Source of the DNA: Pseudomonadales bacterium
Lineage (GTDB): Bacteria; Pseudomonadota; Gammaproteobacteria; Pseudomonadales; Azotimanducaceae
Direction of reading: 5' to 3'
Assembly: GCA_030749725.1 (NCBI GenBank)
Contig: JASMJM010000062.1
Location: 1-39,183, forward strand
DNA: 39,183 bases
Below the pieces are notes generated by a model. That model made no database searches. It had not been told where the DNA came from and worked only from the letters and a program-made list of their open reading frames with translations. Both the position numbers and the translations under genes were made by a program. This document shows positions 1 through 6,224 of the stretch, piece by piece (within the stretch, counting starts at the first letter, position 1; every line of letters starts with the position of its first letter).

Positions 1-112
1 ATCCCTGGACTTCGTTGCTCGTCCTTATGGGGGCCCAACCCACGGCGTCCTCGCGCCTTGCCAGGAACAAAATATGCCGACCGAATAATGACCACTTGAT
101 TGCGGGACAGTA
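1..112. repeat. MITE-like element, family A, partial copy cut by the window edge
   Basis: This stretch aligns closely with the right two thirds of the complete element at 32387-32554. Shared blocks include GCGTCCTCGCGCC, the run ATATGCCGACCGA and the terminal ATTGCGGGACAG. The left end lies outside the window. The terminal GGGACAG is followed directly by TA, which fits insertion at a TA dinucleotide. No coding capacity is visible, so it would have to be mobilised in trans. Confidence 0.7.
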
Positions 113-150
113 CACTAGTTCACAAGTCTAGCGTTTCATCAATTCTGCGA

Positions 151-576
151 TTATGAGAATACAAGGGGCAGAGCATCCTGCACCAGATCGGCAAGCCATA
201 GTTGTCGTGCCTCCCGTTGGGTGAACCACTTGCAGAGATCCGTTGTACCGTCCGCCTCGTTTGTGAGAATGCCACCCAACAGTTCCGTGTGATAGATAAT
301 CCTGATACTGTGATAGGACCTGTCAGGGAGGTCGCCGCTCACCGAGTTCACACCGGCAATACTGGTGGGACGCACTTTGAACCCGGTCTCTTCCATCACT
401 TCCCTTATCATGCCATCTGCAGGACTCTCGCCGAAATCGAGCCCGCCCCCGGGTAAAGTCCAAATGCCGGCGAACTGAGGAACCTGATCTGAGATTCGAC
501 AAAGGAGAATCCGGGCTCTGTCAGCCACTAGTCCATATGCGCCCACCCGAGTTTGCTTCACGATTGAGGTTTCCAT
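151..576 (-). CDS. Nudix hydrolase (MutT-like)
   Basis: A 141-residue Nudix hydrolase, which would cleave a nucleoside diphosphate linked to another moiety. The complete Nudix box GX5EX7REUXEEXGU is visible at residues 44-66, as GGLDFGE followed by REVMEETGF. The preceding segment IWTLPGG is typical of the fold. I chose the ATG at 576 (METSIVKQTR) because the open frame upstream to 678 runs through an inserted repeat element (582-700) and encodes an unrelated extension. The repeat begins five bases upstream of this start, so the native promoter and ribosome-binding site have probably been replaced. The substrate cannot be told from sequence. The gene lies on the same strand as the ligase operon at 908-4965 but is separated from it by the repeat and a small ORF. 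Confidence 0.88.
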   Translation of the reverse strand: METSIVKQTRVGAYGLVADRARILLCRISDQVPQFAGIWTLPGGGLDFGESPADGMIREVMEETGFKVRPTSIAGVNSVSGDLPDRSYHSIRIIYHTELLGGILTNEADGTTDLCKWFTQREARQLWLADLVQDALPLVFS

Positions 577-581
577 AATTA

Positions 582-700
582 GTGTCCATCCAGAAATAGG
601 TTTTTTTGGTGAAATCAATGCGACAGGGTAAAAATGTTTGCTGTAAATACAATAACTTGAGATGGGCACCCGAAGCACGGACTTTAATACGGATAGGCAC
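582..700. repeat. MITE-like element, family B, copy 1
   Basis: The termini are imperfect inverted repeats: left GTGTCCATCC, right complement GTGCCTATCC. They are flanked by TA on both sides (580-581 and 701-702). A second copy lies at 6072-6205. The two share the left 20 bases and internal blocks such as CAATAACTTGAG, while copy 2 carries about 15 extra bases. There is no ORF inside. The element sits immediately upstream of the Nudix start codon and may supply or disrupt its promoter. Confidence 0.68.
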
Positions 701-714
701 TAATTGTCGATCGT

Positions 715-849
715 CTAACGCCGCATCAAAGGATCTCTTTGGAGATGAACTGTCGCCGTTGGCCCACTGAATAGGTTACGTTCGAGGACCTGGTCTTCAA
801 TATCCTGAACAAGCTTAACGGGTGTAGTAGATTGTGCAAGCAGCTTCAT
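715..849 (-). CDS. Small ORF, 44 aa, downstream of the ligase operon
   Basis: Reading the minus strand from the ATG at 849 gives a 44-residue peptide that starts MKLLAQSTTPVKLVQDIEDQ and ends VHLQRDPLMRR. It begins about 60 bases after the stop of the asparagine-synthetase-like gene at 908 and is on the same strand. No strong Shine-Dalgarno sequence precedes it. It has no membrane segment or signal peptide. The composition looks protein-like, with an amphipathic acidic/basic middle and a GP at residues 29-30. It could be a precursor peptide for the ligases, a small accessory protein or a chance ORF. It lacks the acidic residue 7-9 positions after a candidate core Gly that a classic lasso precursor needs. 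Confidence 0.3.
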   Translation of the reverse strand: MKLLAQSTTPVKLVQDIEDQVLERNLFSGPTATVHLQRDPLMRR

Positions 850-907
850 CGTCACGTGACGGCTGACACAACTTGCCTGCCAGACAGCGCCTGCTCCGTA
901 CGGTCAT

Positions 908-2617
908 TCACGCTCGAATATCGTGCGCCTGCATCCAGAATTCCAGTGATAGCAGCAACCAGATGCGATCACCGTAGAAACCTGGCACGCCGCCGCCGCG
1001 AAAATTCAGCAAGTCCAGCAACGCCGATCGATCCAGGATGTCACGAGTGCGTGCGTTAAGATCCAGGAGGATCTCTGCCGCAAATTTCCGCAATTCACCG
1101 CGCAACCAATAGTGAACCGGTACCAGCATGCCGCTCTTGGGTCGCTGCAATATGCTTGCCGGCAGCAGGTCGCGCACCGCTTCCTTGAGTATGTACTTCT
1201 CCTGCACGCCGCGCTGTTTCCAGTCGTCGGGCAATTGAAATGCAGCTTCTGCAAGGTGGCGGTCAAAGAGCGGCGAACATACCGTCACGCCTGCTGCCCC
1301 TGCAGCCTTGAATACCTTTGGCAGAATCTGGGCAGCTCCCTTAAGGCGCAGGTTGGTCAGCATCAAGCGGTTGAGCAACGTACTCACTTCATCAGAATTG
1401 AGACGTGTGCCGAGCAGTTCCTCGGTTGACTGATAGCTGCGCACCTCTTCCAGATAGTCAGGACTGAACAGTTGCGGCAACCACTGGGACCCCTTGTTAA
1501 ATGACATCAGATAGATCGTCTCTGCGTCGAGCTTAGGTCCGTACCCAGCAAAAGCCTGATGAGCCATTAGAGGAAGATTTTTCGGTCCTCCGAACAGCGG
1601 ATCACCTCCTTCGCCGTTGAAGATGACTTCCGCCTCTGCTGCTGCCTCACGTGCCAGCAGAATATTCGGCACGTTGAGCGGGTCGCCCACCGGTTCATCC
1701 AGTATCGCCATCGTTTCAGGGAAAGCATCGGTCACCGTCCGGGCAGAAAAGCTGATCACCCTGTGCGGGATGCCGAGATGCTCAGCCATCAAAGCTGAGA
1801 ACTCCAGCTCGTTCCGATATTCCGCTCCGAAGGAGATTGAGTAGGCAGCACTTAACTGCTCGCCACCTACCAGCGCCCCTACCAGACTGGAGTCGAGCCC
1901 CCCGGATAGGAACAGAATCGACTTCTTATCGTGGCTAAGGCGTTTCTTAACTGCACGCTCTAACAGCTTTCTGACTGAGGCGGGCTCATCTGCATCCTGC
2001 TCCATGCCAACATCACTCATCACATGATAGGTGTGCCGCCGAACGCTGTTTCCCAACGTCCATACACTGCCTGGTGCAAGTTTACTGACGTCAGCTACCG
2101 TGGTTCGCTCGAAGGGGCAAAAACCGGTGCCCATAAAGTCGGCAACACCACCCGCATGCAGCTTGCGGGACGAACGGCGCAACAAAGGTGCCAGTGTGTC
2201 TGCCAATACAGCTCCGGAGTCACTGTGCAGCACATAAAGAGGTCTCTCGCCAATGGCATCTCTAACAGCCAGATAACGATCTTCATACGCCATCACGATG
2301 CCGTAACAGCCGTCAAAAGCCAGCGCGAACTCATCGCCATGTTTCCCATAGAGATCCTGCATCAGCAGGCCAACCCGTTGTGGATGTACCAATGCAGCAG
2401 GATAGGGATTCATCAGATCGTCGAGATTAAAGATCTCACCGGCCAGTACACCGCTGCATCCCGCGTCGGGACTTACGAAGAGCGTGCCTTGCCGAGTCGT
2501 ACCCGGTTGCAGTGCGGCGGCCAGCCACCGTGACTGCTGCTGTTGCCAGGATGCATCGACCATGCTGTCAAGCTGGGATCCCGCCTGCCTGCCGAAACAT
2601 GCTAGCCAGTGGCGCAC
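908..2617 (-). CDS. Asparagine-synthetase-like ATP-dependent amide ligase
   Basis: A 569-residue member of the asparagine synthetase B family. An N-terminal class II glutaminase-like region (about 1-200) precedes the AsnB-type ATP-pyrophosphatase domain. The PP-loop SGGLDSS is at 238-244 and the second nucleotide-site motif GEGGDPLFGG at 335-344. Family members adenylate a carboxylate and then form an amide. The glutaminase nucleophile Cys2 is absent: the N-terminus reads MRHWLACFG. The usual GGDE glutamate is Pro. This points to a specialised ligase, as in lasso-peptide cyclases or other tailoring enzymes, more than to a true asparagine synthetase. It starts with GTG six bases after the previous gene's stop, implying translational coupling. 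The acceptor is unknown. Confidence 0.82.
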   Translation of the reverse strand: MRHWLACFGRQAGSQLDSMVDASWQQQQSRWLAAALQPGTTRQGTLFVSPDAGCSGVLAGEIFNLDDLMNPYPAALVHPQRVGLLMQDLYGKHGDEFALAFDGCYGIVMAYEDRYLAVRDAIGERPLYVLHSDSGAVLADTLAPLLRRSSRKLHAGGVADFMGTGFCPFERTTVADVSKLAPGSVWTLGNSVRRHTYHVMSDVGMEQDADEPASVRKLLERAVKKRLSHDKKSILFLSGGLDSSLVGALVGGEQLSAAYSISFGAEYRNELEFSALMAEHLGIPHRVISFSARTVTDAFPETMAILDEPVGDPLNVPNILLAREAAAEAEVIFNGEGGDPLFGGPKNLPLMAHQAFAGYGPKLDAETIYLMSFNKGSQWLPQLFSPDYLEEVRSYQSTEELLGTRLNSDEVSTLLNRLMLTNLRLKGAAQILPKVFKAAGAAGVTVCSPLFDRHLAEAAFQLPDDWKQRGVQEKYILKEAVRDLLPASILQRPKSGMLVPVHYWLRGELRKFAAEILLDLNARTRDILDRSALLDLLNFRGGGVPGFYGDRIWLLLSLEFWMQAHDIRA

Positions 2618-2623
2618 GGTTGC

Positions 2624-3658
2624 TTACCCGTAACCATCACCACCGCCAAATGAGTCACCAACATAAACGTTCATGCCGTTCCGCCTTCTAACGCTACGTT
2701 TCGGTGTGGGAAAGGGTCTGCCTTCGCGTAATCCGGCAGCACACAAGCTGATCAGATTGTCAGGACTGACGACAGTCAACTCGGTCCACTGACGCTCTTT
2801 GCCACCGCCTGCTTCCTGAGCCGTGATATCCGACAAGGGAGCAAGCAGTTTATCCACCATCGGCCTGTGCTCCGGCAGTAGACCGAGATCGATGATCTCC
2901 ACATCCGTGTCGCCGAACCACTGCGGGTCCTGCTTGACCTTTCGCGCCAGATCGAGCCCGTCGGGAGTGAGATCATGCACCAGAAAGACGCGCAGATTCG
3001 GATTCGTCTTTAGCCGCGCAACCATATCCGGAAAGACATCTTGCGGGTACTTCGAAATTCCCAGCACCGGACATGAAAAGTGAAAGTGGAACAGGTTGGC
3101 GAGAAGAAAATCCACATACTCATTCCGATCACAGATCAGAAGGTGGTCAAAGGAAGCTGCACCAAGTTCCGATTCGGTGTCAGATTCCTTGACGCTGGGC
3201 CGCGGCGCACCGGTAAGCAGTTTCTCATCGGGATTCACTTCCACCCAGCGATCCAGCATCGTTTCAACAGGTCGACTGACACGAAACCTGTCTACCCCTT
3301 TGACAACGGTCAGCACGCCAAACACAAGCGCGAAGAAGAGCAGCGCAGGCATGTCCCAAATCAGGTGGACAATTACAGCCGCGACGGCCAGTGCAAAAAA
3401 GAGCAGAGCCCAGCGGCGACTGCGTCGTATCCGCCACAAATGGCGACGCAGAACTTCATAGTAGAGATGGCGCCTCAGGTAGAAAGACACGCCGCCATGG
3501 GACACTGCTCCCACAGCATTCAGCACCATACGGTCAGTCACATGGTCCTCTGTAGGCTCCGTGACAAATGTATGGGAGCAGTTAGGGCAGCGGGGGTTGT
3601 GTGGATCGAGGGTTCGATCCTTCCTGTTTACATCACGATCACACTGAATGCACTTCAC
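2624..3658 (-). CDS. Zinc-ribbon membrane protein with TOPRIM-like C-terminal region, unknown function
   Basis: A 344-residue protein I do not recognise as a named family. It has a zinc ribbon at the N-terminus (Cys3, Cys6, Cys24, Cys27), a basic stretch, then two hydrophobic segments at about 82-101 and 104-120. A soluble domain follows (about 165-275). Its landmarks ICDRNEYVD, LGISKYP, HDLTPDG and DLGLLPE loosely recall the TOPRIM fold of Spo11/TopoVIA, though the usual DxD is DLT. The protein ends in the basic run RSVRRR and a glycine-rich tail (NVYVGDSFGGGDGYG). Its GTG start overlaps the upstream ligase stop by four bases, and the downstream ligase begins six bases after its stop. It is thus tightly coupled to two amide ligases and may be their partner or substrate. 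That role is inference. Confidence 0.7.
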   Translation of the reverse strand: MKCIQCDRDVNRKDRTLDPHNPRCPNCSHTFVTEPTEDHVTDRMVLNAVGAVSHGGVSFYLRRHLYYEVLRRHLWRIRRSRRWALLFFALAVAAVIVHLIWDMPALLFFALVFGVLTVVKGVDRFRVSRPVETMLDRWVEVNPDEKLLTGAPRPSVKESDTESELGAASFDHLLICDRNEYVDFLLANLFHFHFSCPVLGISKYPQDVFPDMVARLKTNPNLRVFLVHDLTPDGLDLARKVKQDPQWFGDTDVEIIDLGLLPEHRPMVDKLLAPLSDITAQEAGGGKERQWTELTVVSPDNLISLCAAGLREGRPFPTPKRSVRRRNGMNVYVGDSFGGGDGYG

Positions 3659-4965
3659 GGCGTCATCCTATTGTCCTTTAACGATTCAAACCAAGCCTGC
3701 AGTGTACACAGCATCCACAGGCTGTCTCCCCAACGGCGTGCACGCCCATCATCTGGATAGAAGTCCCCTTTAAGCAATCTCTTCACTGTATGGACGTTCA
3801 GCACGCCGGCCTGGCGAACTCGTCTACTGCCAAGCCAGTACCATGCCAACGGTCGTAACAGGGTGCGAAACCAGCTGGTTGTCGGCACCCCCATGCCTGA
3901 CTTGGTTCTCTCCACGACCTCTATTGGCAGATGCCGGCGCAGCAACTGCTTCAACAACACTTTCTCCCTCGCCCCTGCCAACTTCAAATCCGCCGGCAAC
4001 GAAAAGGAAAGTTCAAGCAGGTCCGCACTAAAGAGCGGGTGCAGGAGTTGCACATCATGGCGCGCCGCCATCGCTTGAATACGCGGGGCGATGTGCTGCA
4101 GCCCTTTCAGCTTGATATCGACCCAACGTACCCGATCAGCCAGATCATCGTTGGGACAACGGCTCCAAGCCGCGCTGATGGCCTGCTCCGGACCCTTCTC
4201 GTCTACCAGTTCGTCCAACAACGCAGGTGCCAGCAGTTCACGCCAACGGCCCGGAAATTTGTGATAGCTGTCCAGATAGGCACGGCTATGATCCCACTCG
4301 GCCTGTTGGTATGCCCTGTGCAACAACATCGGCTTCATCGACCAGGAACCGAATAACTGATCACCACCTTCACCGGTAAGCACCTTGCGATGGCCGCCCC
4401 TCAGATGGCTGAACAGCAGATAGAAGGGCAGCACCACAGGATCCGCCATAGCCTGATCCTGTGCCCCAACCACCTGATAGAAATAACGAGCGGCCTGACG
4501 GGGACCAATATCGATCTCCTCATAAGGCACCCTCAAATGCCTGGCAACAATCCTGGCCGCAACAGTGTCTTCATCCCTCGAAAGTGGCACCACCGGAAAA
4601 CGCGCATGGTAGGCTCTGAGCTTCAGCCCCTTTTCAATTGCGGCCAGCGCCACAGCTGCGGAATCGATCCCCCCGGAAAGCAGTACGGCGCTAGCCCGAC
4701 TCCCGGCAACGCTTGCGCACAGAGAAGGCCAAAAAGCCTCGGAAGCATCGGATCGATTCGCGATCCCTGCCGACGGAATCGTCTGCCAGCACTCCTCACC
4801 GCTATCGAGATCCTGTCTACAAATCACGCCAGGGGGTACCGACCCAATACCGGCAAGCAGACTCCGAGGCGCAGGTACGAACCCATAACACAGATAGTCC
4901 CTTATACCCGCCGCATCCGGCTTACACGGACCATGACGAGCAATGCTTCTCAATCGAGTAGACAC
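3655..4965 (-). CDS. Second asparagine-synthetase-like ligase, N-terminally truncated
   Basis: The AsnB-type synthetase domain is intact, with PP-loop SGGIDS at residues 97-102 and TGEGGDQLFG at 197-206. Only the end of the glutaminase-like domain remains. The first start codon is GTG at 4965, but recognisable family sequence continues upstream in the same frame to about 5013 (PLYYRR, then ADGTV). The true gene was therefore longer, and about 120 residues are missing. Homology stops at the junction near 5010-5022, where an ABC transporter fragment begins on the other strand. It overlaps the zinc-ribbon gene by four bases (GTGA). The GGDE glutamate is Gln here. It may be inactive if the truncation is real. 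If the junction is an assembly error, the full enzyme lies elsewhere. Confidence 0.8.
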   Translation of the reverse strand: MSTRLRSIARHGPCKPDAAGIRDYLCYGFVPAPRSLLAGIGSVPPGVICRQDLDSGEECWQTIPSAGIANRSDASEAFWPSLCASVAGSRASAVLLSGGIDSAAVALAAIEKGLKLRAYHARFPVVPLSRDEDTVAARIVARHLRVPYEEIDIGPRQAARYFYQVVGAQDQAMADPVVLPFYLLFSHLRGGHRKVLTGEGGDQLFGSWSMKPMLLHRAYQQAEWDHSRAYLDSYHKFPGRWRELLAPALLDELVDEKGPEQAISAAWSRCPNDDLADRVRWVDIKLKGLQHIAPRIQAMAARHDVQLLHPLFSADLLELSFSLPADLKLAGAREKVLLKQLLRRHLPIEVVERTKSGMGVPTTSWFRTLLRPLAWYWLGSRRVRQAGVLNVHTVKRLLKGDFYPDDGRARRWGDSLWMLCTLQAWFESLKDNRMTP

Positions 4966-5009
4966 AGCCTCTCTGGCAACCGTCCCGTCCGCTCCACGCC
5001 GGTAGTAAA

Positions 5010-5022
5010 GAGGCGTTGAATC
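5010..5022. other. Head-to-head breakpoint joining two truncated genes
   Basis: On the minus strand the asparagine-synthetase-like frame is recognisable up to about 5013 and then loses family resemblance. On the plus strand an ABC exporter begins at about the same base, in the middle of its transmembrane domain (about 260 residues missing compared with its partner at 6225). No complete insertion sequence or repeat sits at the join. An inversion or deletion with ends inside both genes, or a chimeric assembly, would give this picture. Confidence 0.65.
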
Positions 5023-6068
5023 TGCTGCTGGCAGCCTATTTCGGCTTCAGCGATATGATCTGTATGAGCCAGATCGGGGTGATTCTGATCGTCGGCGCAC
5101 TGTGGGTCATGGGTGGCAGTCTGACCGTCGGCACGCTGTTCGCCTTTCTGACTTACGTAGGGATGGTGATCTGGCCCATCAGGCACATGGGCCGGGTGCT
5201 CACCGATACCGGCAAGGCGATGGTATCCCTCGGCCGTCTCTGTGAAATACTGCTGGTTGCCGAAGAATCACAGCACGAGCGCATTCCATCCGGTCCACTG
5301 TCGGGAGAAATCGAAGTATCGCAGCTGGCTTTTTCCTTTAATGGTGACCAGGAGGTGCTGCGGGACATCAGTTTCCATATCCGTCCGGGAGAAACCCTGG
5401 CCCTGATGGGACCGCCCGGCTCGGGCAAGTCCACCCTCGCCCAACTGCTCTTGCGACTTTACGACTACCAGTCCGGTTCCATCCTTCTGGACGGTAATGA
5501 ACTGAGCAGGCTGAACAGAAAATACGTGCGCTCGCAGATCAGCATCGTGCTGCAGGAGCCATTCCTCTACTCGGCCAGCATCGGCGTCAATCTGCAGGTT
5601 GGCCGGTTAGACGCCAGTGATTCGGACCTGACCGACGCCGCATCGGCCGCCTGTATCCACGATTCCATCATGCAGTTTCCCCGTGGCTACAAATCCATAG
5701 TCGGTGAACGCGGTGTGACCCTGTCAGGGGGTCAAAGGCAACGAATCGCGTTGGCCCGTGCCCTTCTCAAGGACCCACCCATCCTGATTTTGGATGACGC
5801 CTTGAGTGCTGTGGATACGGATACTGAGGCGATGATCCTGAATGCCCTGCGCAGTCGCAGGGGGCGACACACCACCATTGTCATCGCTCACCGGCTGTCT
5901 ACCGTGATGCACGCGGACCGGATTCTGGTGTTGCACGACGGTCTGGTGCAACAGTCGGGAGATCATCATGAACTGATGAACCAATCGGGGACCTACCGCA
6001 GGTTGTGTGAGATCCAGGGAGCGATGGAAGTGGAAATTGAGGACAAGCGGCAACGCATCAGCTCGTAA
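5016..6068 (+). CDS. ABC exporter half-transporter, 5'-truncated, degenerate ATP site
   Basis: The remaining 350 codons encode the last one or two transmembrane helices and a complete nucleotide-binding domain: Walker A GPPGSGKST (132-140), signature LSGGQ (236-240), Walker B ILILDD (256-261) and AHRLST (291-296). Asp261 replaces the catalytic Glu after Walker B. This is typical of the degenerate half of heterodimeric type IV exporters such as TM287/288 or BmrCD. The only start is a TTG at 5016 inside the membrane domain, so I consider it a fragment. Alignment of GTLFAFLTY with GTLIAFLTY of the downstream partner shows about 260 residues missing. The downstream gene at 6225 would be its catalytic partner, with a repeat element between them. 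Confidence 0.85.
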   Translation: MNLLLAAYFGFSDMICMSQIGVILIVGALWVMGGSLTVGTLFAFLTYVGMVIWPIRHMGRVLTDTGKAMVSLGRLCEILLVAEESQHERIPSGPLSGEIEVSQLAFSFNGDQEVLRDISFHIRPGETLALMGPPGSGKSTLAQLLLRLYDYQSGSILLDGNELSRLNRKYVRSQISIVLQEPFLYSASIGVNLQVGRLDASDSDLTDAASAACIHDSIMQFPRGYKSIVGERGVTLSGGQRQRIALARALLKDPPILILDDALSAVDTDTEAMILNALRSRRGRHTTIVIAHRLSTVMHADRILVLHDGLVQQSGDHHELMNQSGTYRRLCEIQGAMEVEIEDKRQRISS

Positions 6069-6071
6069 CTA

Positions 6072-6205
6072 GTGTCCATCCAGAAATAGGTGTTTTTAAC
6101 CAAATAGGTGCGACAGGGAAAAAATGTTTGTTGTAAAAACAATAACTTGAGTGGGCCGCATTCGGATGGGCACCTGTGGCACGGATTCCAAATGTAGACG
6201 GGCAC
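6072..6205. repeat. MITE-like element, family B, copy 2
   Basis: The ends read GTGTCCATCC and, as complement, GTGCCCGTCT, flanked by TA on both sides (6070-6071, 6206-6207). It matches the element at 582-700 over most of its length, with an insertion after CAATAACTTGAG. It begins three bases after the first ABC stop codon and ends 19 bases before the second ABC start. It therefore separates two genes that would normally be tightly linked. Confidence 0.68.
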
Positions 6206-6224
6206 TAACCAGGAACTAACGAAA

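Noticed and set aside
715-849. Classic lasso-peptide precursor
   Set aside because: No Thr at the penultimate leader position before a Gly core, and no Asp/Glu at core positions 7-9. No leader peptidase or RRE gene is present either.
4390-5019. 209-codon plus-strand frame reaching the breakpoint
   Set aside because: It is antisense to the ligase, basic and low in hydrophobic residues; not a real protein.
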